Shown here one piece after another: positions 1 through 11,713 of a stretch of 64,000 nt of DNA (position 1 is the first letter of the stretch; every line of letters begins with the position of its first letter). Origin of the DNA: Delphinus delphis (Eukaryota; Chordata; Mammalia; Artiodactyla; Delphinidae); assembly GCF_949987515.2 (NCBI RefSeq), contig NC_082684.1:52232006-52296005 (forward strand), written 5' to 3'. The notes below the pieces were generated by a model. It ran no database searches. It saw nothing but the letters and a program-made list of their open reading frames with translations, and was not told where the DNA came from. The position numbers were made by a program, and so were the translations under genes.

Positions 1-105
1 TGCTGCAATGAACATTGGTGTGCATGTGTCTTTTTTTTAAAAAACATTTTTATTGGAGTGTAATTGCTTTACAGTGTTGTGAGGGATTTAAATTTTCAAT
101 TGATT
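1..105 (-). repeat. Two abutting L1 3' fragments
   Basis: Bases 1-36 match the reverse complement of the L1 ORF2 C-terminal region, the same motif seen near 53930 and 62310. From about 31 a T-rich run followed by 'tattggagtgtaattgcttt' is the 3' UTR end of a reverse-strand L1, as at 53340. On one reverse-strand element the 3' UTR should lie at lower coordinates than ORF2; here the order is reversed, so these are two insertions. The first is cut by the window edge. Confidence 0.7.
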
Positions 106-150
106 TTATTGTGCAGTTTTTTTCCTTGCATAAAGTCTACAAAGAGCAGA

Positions 151-186
151 CTAAAAAAAAGAAGAAAAGAAAAGAAAAGAAAAAGC
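151..186. repeat. (GAAAA)n-like A/G simple repeat
   Basis: A short purine-only run of gaaaa units. It gives a lysine-rich spurious reading frame. Confidence 0.8.
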
Positions 187-239
187 CTCCAGAAAAGCCT
201 GCTCTTTTTAGTCAAATGACCAGAAAAGGGGCTGTCTAG

Positions 240-1330
240 AAATACAGAAAACATCACAACAATAATGGATAATGGTTCTTCCCCAGCCAACACCACAGAA
301 AAAGCTTCAGCTCCTCCACCCTCTTTAGGAAAGACACAGTGAGGAGCCTAGACATTTACTCCCACCTGGGATAACAAGGCCCCCTCCCTGCTAGGGTGAT
401 ATCAGAAGAAGCCAGTTGAGGAGCTGGGGCACTTATCACCTCCAGGCAGCAACAAGGGCCCCCCACCCACTCAATGTCCATGGAGAGGCCCAGTGGAGAA
501 CCTGGACTTTTACCCCCATCAGGAAGTAATGAGGTAAGACCGCACTTCCATTGCCAGCACAGTGTCAGAAGAGGCCTGCTAAAAAAGAAGATGTAAACAA
601 AATCCATAATCTCCATAATAATACCCAAAATGTCCTTAGCTTTGATTAAAAATCAATCATCATACCAAAAACTAAGGGTATATCACTTGAATGAGAAAAG
701 ACAATCAACAAACACTGACAATGTTCCAGATGTTAAAATTACTTGACAAGGATTTTAAAGCAGCTATCATAAATGTATTCAACCAGCAATTACAAACACA
801 CTTCAAACAAATGGAAACCTAGCAAGTCTCAAAGAAGAAATATGATATAGAGAAGAATTAAAATAAAATTTTAGAATTGAAAAATGCAATAATTAAAAAA
901 AAATCCAACAACAACTAAATGTTGGGCTCAATATGATAATGAAAACAGAGTAAAAAATCCATGAAATTAATGGTAGAACTATAGAAATTACTTAATCTGA
1001 ACAAATAAAGTAGAATGAAAAAGAATGCTCAAGATCATAATAAAGATCTAATATTCTAGACTACAGAAAGCCAGAAGGAAAGGAAAAAGAAGGCAGGGCT
1101 AAAAAAGTACTAGAAGAAATAATGGCTATAAATTCTTTAATTTTGGCAAAAGACTGAAATCTACAGATTGAAGAAGGTGAGCAAATTCAAAGCAGGATAA
1201 ACCCAAAGAAATTCATGCCAAGACTTATTATAATTAAAATTCTGAAAACTAAGGATAAAGAAATATTTTGCAAGCAGCAAGAAAGAAAGAAAACTTTGAT
1301 TAAGGTGGAAGCTTGTGACAAATAGCACCA
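240..1330 (+). mobile_element. Old L1M/HAL1-like element, 5' region and ORF1 relic
   Basis: The first 350 bases resemble the 5' UTR of old mammalian L1/HAL1 elements. From about 1140 to 1300 a broken forward translation resembles the L1 ORF1 C-terminal part: a segment rich in N, S, K, Q and D leads into 'KPKEIHAK' and ends in an 'LQAARKK'-like stretch. Stops and frameshifts occur throughout, so it is a dead relic. No ORF2 follows. HAL1 versus L1M is not resolved by eye. Confidence 0.6.
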
Positions 1331-1474
1331 GTATTTTCAATATTTTAACTGATTTGAACCATATTGATGACAAACATTATAAAATTAAAATAATATACCT
1401 CACATGTAAAGATAATTGAAATGGAAATTATTTGCTGCTGTTCACCTTTTTTTGAGAATATTTACCTGTCTTCA

Positions 1475-1735
1475 AAATTTTCTAATAGTTCCATTAAAAT
1501 AAACATATAAATATAATATTTTAACTAAAGTTACCTAAAATGTTTATTTTAAAGTGTAATCATTACAAAATTAATAGTAAGAAAGTTTACTTTTTTCTAT
1601 ACTAAGTTATCAAAATGGTGTATTTAGCACTTACAGAATATCTCAATTCAGACTAGCCACATTCAAGTACTCAAATGCCACATTTGTCTTGTGGCTATTA
1701 TACACACAGAGCAGGTCTACAGTGATGGCAGAAGG
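1475..1735. mobile_element. hAT non-autonomous DNA transposon relic (MER58-like)
   Basis: The segment contains 'gactagccacattcaagtac' and 'cttgtggctattatacacac', with 'aaattttctaatagttccat' at the other edge. This layout is typical of an old mammalian hAT MITE that I recall as MER58-type. The terminal repeats are too decayed to call the ends, and the family name is from memory. Confidence 0.5.
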
Positions 1736-2129
1736 GATAGGCTCAAGGATATACTGTGCAACATGGGGAATCTAGCCACAATTTTGTAATAACTGTAAAT
1801 GGAAAGTAACCTTTAAAAACTGTATAAAGACAAAACATTTTTTAAAAGAGAAACAATGGTATGGAAAAGGAACAATAGAGTTTGCTGTTCATATCAAAGC
1901 TGTTGTTGCTTTTTAGTATTACTGTAGGTCTCACTGACAAGTATTAACAGTGAAAAATGCCAGCATCATTTTAAAATGTTGAATATATGATATGACATAG
2001 ATTGTCATTTTTATCAAGACATTTTAAATTGTAGACTCAATCAACTAATTCACAATGATGTGGCTAGTGAATTCCAGGATTTTCATTTTCATGTCAAAGT
2101 TTGTTGGCTGGATTGAGGTTGCTTTTAGA
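1736..2129. other. AT-rich sequence, nothing recognised
   Basis: No open frame of note, no simple repeat and no transposon recognised. Confidence 0.5.
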
Positions 2130-2440
2130 AATATTTTTTTAATTTTAATTTTTATTTGAAATATAGTTGATTTACAATGTTGTATTAGTTTCAGGTGTAA
2201 AGGGATTCAGTTATACATATATATAGATATATATATATTCTTTTTTTTACATTCTCTTCCATTATAGGTTATTACAAGATATTGATTATTGTTCCCTGTG
2301 CTATACAGTAGGTCCTTTTTGGTTCTCTATTTTATATATGGTAGCGTGTGTATTTTAATCCCAAACTCCTAATTTATCCCCCTTCCCTCCCTCTCTTTTG
2401 GTAACTATAAGTTTGTTTTCTAAGTCCACTTCACAAATAT
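2130..2440 (-). repeat. L1 3' UTR fragment
   Basis: Contains 'atagttgatttacaatgttg', 'tattagtttcaggtg' and 'gttccctgtgctatacagta', the reverse complement of the 3' UTR of artiodactyl/cetacean L1s; the same motif family occurs near 61900-62100. A TA-rich run at about 2214-2240 is an expanded part of the UTR. No ORF2 is present, so the copy is strongly 5'-truncated. Confidence 0.8.
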
Positions 2441-5306
2441 TTTATAAATTAGATCTCCAATATGTCATGGTTGTATAAACTTGATTTTTTTTTGATGATT
2501 ATTTCGGACCTCAATTTAGAAATCCAAAGTTATTCTGTTACTTCTCTAAAAATGCAGATAAAATGTAGTGATATATTAAAACTTAAACTTAGCCATGACT
2601 TGAAAACTTGACTATAGTTTTTAGAAATTTTGAATTTATATCTGAAAAGAGATAGCTAAGATTATTTTAATAACATTTTTCAACTTCTCAAAATACTATG
2701 ATATATTTATAAATATTTTCCGTCCAATATTTAACACTTATATTATCTATTAAACCCAATCATTGTCTCCCAGATATTGAACTCATTAACATATGAAAGC
2801 ACTTATTAAATAGTGTTGCTAATTCAGCCTTATAATATAAATATCATAGCATTCATTTTTGAAACGTCAGATCACCTTATCAGAAGAGTATTCACCAGAT
2901 ATAATGCAGAGAGTTAACTTCTACATATAAGCACTTATTTGTATAAAGATTCTCTTCCTACTTTGCAACAACAACAAAGCATGGCAGTAAATTAGATAAT
3001 ACAGCAGACAGTACTGCTACTCTCATGTGAAATCACCATTACAATTTGGTGCTAATCAAAACTACCTCTTAGTTCTTTCCTCTTAGTAAATAAATATCAA
3101 AATTTGAACTTGTTAAAATCAGAATATATTTTCCAGTTCATACATTGAGGTTGTTTATATGCTTTTATCTGCAAATGAGGTTTAAGTAATTAATAAAACT
3201 AAAAACAAGGAATTAGTTGATAATTATTCAACTGTTGATCTCCAATTCAGTTCGGTAGTAAGAGTACACTAACATGCTGGCATTGTGGAAATAAACAAGA
3301 ATAAGAGGAAAAAGAAAAGAAAATGTTAAGAATGAATTTGTGTTTCTATAAACTGATTTTTATTAAGAATCTGACATAACCTACATCTAAGTTTAAAGGC
3401 TTTGAACATTAATACACTAATGCTAATAAAAAGGTGGGTGTTAAAAGTAATAGGAGTAGGGAATTTGGTTCTATCAATCCTCATTACCTGCAAATTTGGT
3501 CACAGCTTTTCCCAGTAGCATAAAGGAATAATACCTCCATGAAAATACCATAAGGCTTTGGTCTGTCTAAGTTATGCGGTCAAAACACAGATTTTTCGTA
3601 TATTAATTCTATGTTTTATCTTTTCTTCTGTGACTAAGATTTCTAATATCCCCCAAAACGGTTATGACATGGCACTCTAACAAAACTAACCCACATACTT
3701 CTGCTACACTAATAGGTACTTTTTCATCATATAATTTTTACTAAATTCTGTCAAGGTATATTTTTAACAGGAATACAAATAAGACAGACCAGCCCCTCAT
3801 TTGTGGTTTGTCACTTTCTTTACTTTTGACATGTAAATTTTAAAATACTCTATGTTATATAATTTCCAAAGCTATACTTAAATATTCAGAAAAAATAAAT
3901 GAAACCATGAGAGTTTCACAAGGTCAGCTGTTAATAGCAATCAGAATATGTGTCATCAATCAAAGGTGATGTGTGACCAACCCACCCAAAAATCTTTCAG
4001 TCATATCTATCATTTCTCCACTAGAATACTATTCCTTTTGATAAAGCATTGCCCTATTGTGGTTCTGGTTTAAAATATAAGAACTCCTGGGGAGGGCGGT
4101 TATAGTATCTATTGTAATAAGTTTATTACATTATTATCTTTATCAGCACAGCTGAACACACGCAGCATGAGAGGCACCTGAAATTAGAAGAGATGAATTT
4201 AGAGCAGAAAAAGTATCACAGGTGATGATCACATGTTTTGCCTATGTCACATTTTGCTTAGTGCTGGCCCAAATGCCTCAAGAGAATGTTTTTAAACATT
4301 CACACTTTCAGCGAGAATTGGGGTTGTGTGAGGAATACAATGGCAGCAATTAATCAAAGAGTAGCTCTTAGTTTGCACTGCACAGAGTGCCTAAAATTCT
4401 AATTGAAACTCTCCAATCTTATTGGCTTGAAGACCAGAGGACCTGGTCTGGGTCAACAAGAGTCACTCAGATAATCCTAGAAAGGAAAGAGGCACTGGAA
4501 GTATCCCTCACTTCCCAATGGCCCATCACTGATTATATTTTCACTGAGGCACCATATTTAAACTGCAGGCTCTTCAGATCACAGATACTGGTGTGAAGAG
4601 TGAACTACACGATTATCACTTTCATACCAAAGTCTGTGAGCTGCATTAAAGTTAGTTCTTGGCACAAATATTTTATTACTAACTGATTAAGGTTTCACTA
4701 TGGCTTTTCTTTGGAACACAGTGAATATTCTCTAAGTTACATAAGAAAAATTTAAGTAAGTTTGAATTTCAGGAGATAATAAGGAGTCCAGATTGTTCTA
4801 CTTAATAGAAAAATATCTATTTACTACCAAATAAGTTATGCCAGTATTCTAGAAAAGTGAGGCAATAGACTAAAACAGAGAATAACTAACAGAACTTTTT
4901 GACTATGTCTATAAAATATAACGGAAAGAGTCATTTCATGGTGATTTTCATTTTTTATCCTCTGTGTAATTAATTGCCACACAGTTGTTTAGATCACTAC
5001 ACAGTTGATTTGGTTCTGACCCTGTCATATTCATAGTGACAAAATTCCTTATGCAAAGATGGTGACTTTGAAGAATGCAACAACATATTTATATCAACTA
5101 GGGATATTCTCTATGATGTAAAGAAAGCCTTTATTTGTTGTTTGTGTAAACACGGTGACTTTAAATTTCAAAATAATCTCTAATTAGTTAGCTTTTTAAA
5201 ATTTCCTGAAGCAAGAATTTAGAGACTGAAGTTTATTGTACTTAAATAGCTACAACACAAGTAACACAATAGAGGCTGCTTCTTGAGGCACAAGTAAGAA
5301 GATATC
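2441..5306. other. Mostly unique AT-rich DNA with a possible conserved noncoding block
   Basis: No repeat family is recognised and there is no credible coding frame; the only longer one (4387-4596, 69 codons) has no recognisable product. About 4080-4670 is less AT-rich and of higher complexity than its flanks, without simple repeats. It carries 'attaatcaaag' (TCF/LEF-like plus homeodomain-like) and 'cacaggtgatgatcacatg' with two E-boxes. Such blocks can be regulatory; this is inference from composition only. Confidence 0.4.
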
Positions 5307-5513
5307 TTTTTTTTTTTTTTTGCGGTACGCGGGCCTCTCACTGTTGCGGCCTCTCCTGTTGCGGAGCCCAGGCTCCGGACACGCAGGCTCAGCGGCCATG
5401 GCTCACGGGCCCAGCCGCTCCGTGGTATGTGGGATCTTCCCGGACCGGGGCACGAACCCGTGTTCCCTGCATTGGCAGGCGGACTCTCAACCACTGCACC
5501 ACCAGGGAAGCCC
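5307..5513 (-). repeat. Cetacean CHR-type tRNA-derived SINE, copy 1
   Basis: Read on the reverse strand it starts 'gggcttccctggtggtgcag', has a tRNA-like A box (agtggttgag) and B box (gggttcgtgcc), a GC-rich unrelated body and an A-tail (T run 5307-5321). SINEs of this kind are transcribed by RNA polymerase III and moved by L1 proteins. Many CpGs survive, so it is fairly young. Both flanks are T-rich, so no clear target-site duplication can be assigned. Confidence 0.93.
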
Positions 5514-8500
5514 TCTTTTTTTTTATAATTATTTTAATGTTTTCAATTATTTTATCACTATGAATGCACTTTAATCACCAGAATAAGCAATACCCAATGT
5601 TTCCTATTTTGTAGTGTCTTGAAGAATCCAGGAAAATATTTATGAGGCATTATATTCCTTATGCCAACAGCTAAAATAAAAGATTTTAGAAGTACCTGGA
5701 GGTATAGAGATCCTAAATTACATGCAAGACATTACTGGAGAACCTGGAAATAAAAAGGATATATTCTCTCTAGGCTATCTGAATGCTGCCTTCTCACAAA
5801 TAAATGTTAAGATGTCCTAACATACATTGCTTTCACTATTTCAGTCTTGGTTGTGAAATAACTTTATAATAAATAACTGACAACGTTTTCTTTAACTGAC
5901 AGATCTCCTGAAATTCAACAAACAAAAGCATGAAGTAGAAGCCTAATAAAAGCTCTTAATTAGGAAATCGGTCCCTAAGAGAAGATTTTCTTTCAGCCTA
6001 AAAGATTGCTTTATAGCTAGATCATCACTGATTTTTATTTTCAGTTAGCTTCTCTAATTTGCATACATGTGCACACACACAATAATGAAAACACATTTTC
6101 TTTGAAGACAACAACTAAAATATAAAAAATTATTTTGCAAATCAGGTTACCTATCCAGATATTCTTTTAAACAAAGCACATAATTTTTTCCTTACTAATA
6201 TTATTTCAGAATGAGGAAAGGCTTCGACATGTGGCGTTTACAACAAATCTCTTTCCTGACAGAATTCCAATATTTTTCCAGAGTATCCTTTAACATGAAA
6301 GGAGAATTATTGCATGTTTTTTCACTGTATTCCACTATATTCAATGTATTTTCTCTCTTCTACACTAAACAAAAGAACATAAAAAAAAGTGATTGCTTTT
6401 CTCATTTTTTTCTTTTTTCTATCATTCTTCATGTATAATCTATGCATTAAATATAATATGTATATTTATATTTTGTTAATAAAGATCTCAATCTATAGCA
6501 AAATTGCTTCTTAAATAAAGCATAGCATTATGAATATTATCAGATCAATTATTCACAATGTTCAAACATTTCTCAGGAGAGAAAAATAAATTTATATAAA
6601 ATATTCTGCTTGAACAGATATTGTTAATCTGTTAATAGCAGTTTGATTGTGTAGAGCTTAGTTTAGTGTTCAATGGACAATGAGGCAACAGCAAAGTAGC
6701 AGGAATATGCTAAGGTTTTGGAAATTAGTAATATGAAACAACTGTTATCAATAGTAATATTATTAGTTTCCTTTACCTAATCTTATGAATTAGCTTTCAT
6801 TTTATTTTAATGATATGCAATTCACAATTATTATTTTTTAATTGCTTTAGTTTTTCTTACTGGTTAATTTTAATAAAATGGGAATTATAGATAAGTGATA
6901 AGCTTCTATAATGAAGGGATGCTATATTGTAAAGTTCCCATGTAATAAAATGCTGAATATATTTTCTTAGTATTTAACTTTAAGCTCAACAATTAAAATT
7001 TGTTTTATCTTCATTCAAATCTGACATTTTTTATATCATTTTCTTACATAAATTATCCAAATACCTATTATTTTTAAAATAGTAAAGTGGCTTAATTTCT
7101 ATGTGAATAAAATATTGAAGTAATAAAATTTTGAAGAAATGTCATGCTGATATGTGAATTACCTGTGATCTCTTCTCTTCCTGTAGTGATCAAATTCACC
7201 TTATTTCAAACACTTCATCTACTCCTTTCCATCATTACTTCTTTTTCAGGCACATAATAGAGAATCAATACACAGTTTTTTGAAAATTGCAGTTCAGAGG
7301 GTTAAAAATAAAATAACCACTGCACATTGGACTTTGTAGTATCAGCATAAGCAAAATAGTAACAATAATAAATCTACAGGGCAATTTAATAGTTTATCCT
7401 ATTTTATTTATTTTCAATAAGATACTCTGTTTATCTGCCCAGGTCCCGTAATTGAAAGTTTCTTTCACATCAACTTTTTAACAATATTTTATTTTTCAGT
7501 AAAGTGAATAGACCAAATCACTTCAATGTTAAATGAGTATAATTTATGTGAAAGTACTTTTATGAAATTTTTTGTTTTGCTTAAGTGAATTTAAAAAGCT
7601 TTTTTATAAAACTAATGAGATATATAAATGACCATAGAAAGAAAATGATCCCCAGCAATACCTAGATAGTCAGAGGACCTGCTTGGGAAATTCTGCCCCA
7701 GAAGCCAAGTATCCTCTTAAAAAAAATGAAACCTTCATTCTTTGATAAATTATCAAGTTGAAAAAAACTGAATTTAATTCACTGTAAAAAGAGTCAATAC
7801 CATATTACTTTACCATAAAATGAGTATTAAAAGTTACTAAACTGAAAGATTACATTGTCAATCTTCTAAATACGTGAAATCCTAAAATTTCCTCATTTTA
7901 AATTCAGTCCTCAAGCTGTCCTCCATAAATCTGTGTATGCTGTATAAAGATGGGAAATCAAAAAGTATAAAAGTATATACTCTCCAAATTCAAGACAACT
8001 GAATTAATATTAAAATTATTATGATTGACTACATAGACATGCATTTTGTTCATTTGAGACTGGCAATTCAAAATGTGAAGTTTAGGAACTCAAATAACCT
8101 GTCAGATTCTTATAAAGTAAATTGTTGAAATTTATCCTCTATTTTCTTTTCATTCTTGCCCCTCCTTCAACCTTGTCCCACCAAAAGAAAAAATAAAAAG
8201 GAAAATAAATGTACTGGGAATGGAATCTGGAAAATTGCTATCGGAATCCCATAGCCTTGGTTTGAACAAGATTTCACAAATTAGTAGCTACATGGTTTGG
8301 GCAGGCTACTTAATTCTTGTGACTGTTACCTTTTTGTTTTGTTTGTTTTGACTTTGTCTGAAAAGTTGGTAAATTGGTACAACTGTACCTTCAAAGTTTT
8401 AGGATTAAAAATAATGCATGTAAAATAAACATAGTGAATATATTTGGTACTTATTCAGTATTTATCATTAATAAAATTATTTTTAAAAATATTACTGTAG

Positions 8501-9639
8501 TATACTCTATTTTTTCTATAGTTAGCCATTATAACTATGATAAAAATCACAAATTAAATGTTGGCTCCCAGTCAAGAACATAGATGAAGCAATATGAATA
8601 ATATGCCTTAAAATACATTATTCCTTGTAGAACTGTGGTGTGTATAGTGTACATCTCTTTTTTGTCTAACTGGTGTCAATAAGGTGAACTTACAATGAAC
8701 AGAGGGATTGTACAATTAAGTGACTTTTATTAGTAAAGCAAAAAGGAAAGCTACTTTTAAGATAAGCTCAAAGTTGTGCAGACTGTGTATTATAGCTTCC
8801 ACCAACACCTGAATTCTTGACAGCATTTTCCTGTTCCATAAAAGACCTCCTTGGCCTGCTCTGAAACTGTTCTCACAATATAGATCAAATCTTAATGCAG
8901 GGAAATGTAAAAGTGGCAGTAAATTTTTAAAATATGTTCAAAAGAATAGATGTTGGAAAAAACTCTCAGATGTGAATGACAGAAACAAGATGGATTTCCT
9001 TTTCCTGATCTAATTATGTCTCTTCTATTTTATGTTCTGAGCAAGCTTCAGTTTCCTAAAAATTGTCACTCTGTATAGAGTTCTGTGTCTGGCATGGCAA
9101 ATAATCTCCCATTGGACCAACATTCCTGCAGTTAACAATTATGAACTCTGGGCAAACATCAACAATTTCCTTAAGGCACTGGAGAGGGACAGAAGCAAGC
9201 AGATATTCCACGGTTGTTGACACATGGAAGAAGGGAATGACATGGGGGAAAATTATTTATGACATCCTGAGAGAAGTCCCAAGCATTCACTATTCAATGT
9301 GGATAAAATTTAACAAAAACCCTGCAGTCCTATCGGTATGAGGGACAGTAGGACAGATTTAGGTTAACTACAGCCACTTAACATAAGGTAGAAAATCCCA
9401 GAGGAAAAGGGAGAGGAGATTCTTAAATTCTTTGTGCAATCTCTGCCCAAATCTCTGGCTAACATCTGAACTACTCATACATGGGGAAAACTCCAAATAG
9501 CCCTGTTATGGCTATAAGGGGAATTGAGCTTCATAGTTTAAGTTTAGCTAAGTTATATTTCTTAGAAGATAAAATTTTAAAAATAATTATCAGAGGGTCA
9601 TAAAATCATCTATAGTTTCTAAAAAATATTAGTTGCAAT
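5514..9639. other. AT-rich DNA without a recognised gene
   Basis: About 4.1 kb with no credible exon, RNA gene or young transposon. The frames at 6211-6438, 8374-8583 and 9141-9341 have no recognisable product and the composition of noncoding DNA. A MIR-like stretch is listed at 8225-8330. Otherwise I see only A/T homopolymer runs and ordinary AT-rich sequence. Confidence 0.5.
8225..8330 (+). repeat. Possible MIR SINE fragment
   Basis: The order 'ttagtagctacatggtttgg' then 'gcaggctacttaattc' resembles the conserved core of the ancient tRNA-derived MIR SINE. It is strongly diverged; the call rests on word order only. Confidence 0.4.
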
Positions 9640-10026
9640 GTCCAAGACAGGAGAGTCAAAGGCATAGTTCCAGTCTGAGTGACAGCAGGTTTGCACTCTC
9701 CTTCACAATCAGAAAGAGCTGATATTTCTGTCTGAGTCTGAGGGCAAAAGTCCAAGATCCCAGTTTAGGGCAGTTTATGCAGAAGGAGCTCCCCCTTAGT
9801 CATGGGAGGGTTAGTCTTTTTGTACTACTAAGGCCCCAACTGACTGTATGAGACCCACTCACATGAGGGAGGGCAATTCATTCTTCCTCAGCTTACCAGT
9901 TAAATAGAATTATCTAGAAAACAGTCTCATCTAGAAACACCCTCAAAGACAAACACAGAATAATGCTTGACCAAACGTCTTGGCACACATGGCTCAGTCA
10001 AGTTGACACATAAAATTAACCATCAC
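9640..10026 (-). repeat. ERV-L-type long terminal repeat (old)
   Basis: On the reverse strand it begins near 10026 with 'tgatggttaattttatgtgt', the start of a widespread old mammalian LTR class. It lies directly downstream, on the same strand, of the ERV-L internal relic, so it is read as the 3' LTR. Its far end is vague and the exact family is uncertain. Confidence 0.6.
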
Positions 10027-10990
10027 AAGTCCATCCCTAACATAATACTAACATGATTCTATCCTGCATACAGCCAAAAATACAGTAACCCCTTTCCCAG
10101 AAGATAGCCCATCTTAACAAATATCGTGATATTAACAATACTTAACACTGTGATATCTTATCTTAACACATATACATCTTATGTTATCTGCTAAGGGAAT
10201 AAGAGAAGGAAGAAAATGAACATATATGATACACACATGCACACACACAAACATTCATAGCAAAATAAGGAGGAAATGCTCATGACAATTACAGTCTTTG
10301 TTTCTGTAACTTGTTACTTGGTTATAGCTGGTATTTATCTACTACAGTTTTCCATTACCCATTCTGTATTGTCTTTGCCTTCAGTAAGTATCTCAGCTGA
10401 GTGTGATTCTTTAACTGGTGGGTCATCTAAACCTTCATTCTTGGAGAGTCTGGGCCATTACTAGTCATGATTGGAGCATACTGTTGTAGTTTTTCATTGA
10501 TTTTTATCTCAGGACATGGTAATACTAAAAGACTCCCTAAGAGATTTCCTGTATCCTAGATACACTCTTCCTTTTCTCAACTGTGAAGCAGTAGTGTCCA
10601 GTTTCTGTCAGAAACAATCAACTGAGACAGTACAGTAATTTCCTTCTTTGCCTGTTGATTCAGAGGCATTAGGAGTTCAAAGTGATCAGGTGGCAATCTT
10701 AACTTACAGTTCAAGGGAATCTGAACATGTGGAAACATTCACCCTTTAGTACAAAGACCTCTAGGCCAGTAGAGCATAAGGTTGTGGAAAGAGGAAGTGA
10801 AAATTTTGCTATAAGTCACTAGGGGTAATAGTGAGTGGTGCCACTCACATTTCCACCCCTTGATTCCTAGACCTATGAATCCTAGCTATGGGACAAACAG
10901 TACCATATACTGAGTGCTTATTTCTGCCTGGGCTGATAATGATAAGGTGTGCTGGTAATGCTTTATACTTTGATCTTGGTTTGATTACAC
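10027..10990 (-). pseudogene. ERV-L internal relic including a dUTPase-like segment
   Basis: ERV-L is an old class III endogenous retrovirus with a dUTPase domain at the end of its pol region. The reverse strand between about 10745 and 10300 shows the order expected for that domain and for the stretch up to the 3' LTR, recognisable in pieces but broken by stops and frameshifts. The part at 10760-10990 also looks ERV-L-derived with lower certainty. No envelope gene is seen. It cannot encode an active enzyme. Neighbour: the LTR at 9640-10026. Confidence 0.6.
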
Positions 10991-11367
10991 GAGTCTTTTT
11001 ATTTGTTTTTTCAGCTTTACTGAGATATCACTTGAGTCTTTTTGGACTGCAATCATTCTTTAAGCTGTAAAGTTTTAATTTTGTCCACTTATGTTAAACT
11101 CCTACAAACATTTTATTTTGTAATTACTACAAAAATCAAAAATAATCAAATAAATAAGCAGAAATATATTTAAAATATGTATATGGAGACAAGCCCTATG
11201 AATTATTAAAAGTTTCTATAAACCTACCATGATTTAATAGGCCTGTACTGGTATGATACTGCTAAGAAAAAGACAGAACATAGGTACAGAATAGGAATTG
11301 TAAGGGTGTTAGTAGACAAGATAGGAAGGTAAAATATATATTATCTGAACATAGAAAACCCTCTGTA
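10991..11367. other. AT-rich spacer
   Basis: No gene recognised. Part of the 3' portion may be diverged L1 3' UTR leading into the next feature. Confidence 0.4.
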
Positions 11368-11585
11368 AAGAATAGAGATGCAGAAAGAGAGAACGGACAT
11401 GTGGACACAGTGGGGGATGCAGGGGAGGATGAATGGGGAGATTGGAATTGACATATATACACTACCATGTGTAAAAGAGATAGCTAGTGGGAACCTGCTG
11501 TATAGCACAGGGAGATCAGCTCGGTGCTCTGTGGTGACCTAGATGGGTGAGATGGGTGGGGGGAAGGGAGGCCCAAGAGGGAGAG

Positions 11586-11634
<49 letters not shown>

Positions 11635-11713
11635 ATATAGCTGATTCACTTCCCTCTACAGCAGAAACTAACACAACATTGTAAAGAACTATACCCCAAT
11701 TTAAAAAAAAAAA
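11368..11713 (+). mobile_element. 5'-truncated L1, 3' UTR only
   Basis: Colinear with the L1 tail at 50400-50735: 'gacatatatacactaccatg', 'gcacagggagatcagctcgg' and 'aactaacacaacattgtaaa', ending in an A-tail at 11701-11713. It contains a large TA expansion (11589-11639) where the other copy has only a short 'ggatataggaatatatg'. Confidence 0.88.
11589..11639. repeat. (TA)n/(CA)n microsatellite inside L1 3' UTR
   Basis: About 18 uninterrupted TA units followed by a few CA units; likely polymorphic in length. Confidence 0.95.

Noticed and set aside
9141..9341. Forward frame of 66 codons considered as a short exon
   Set aside because: No recognisable product, no convincing splice signals and AT-rich codon use as in the surroundings.
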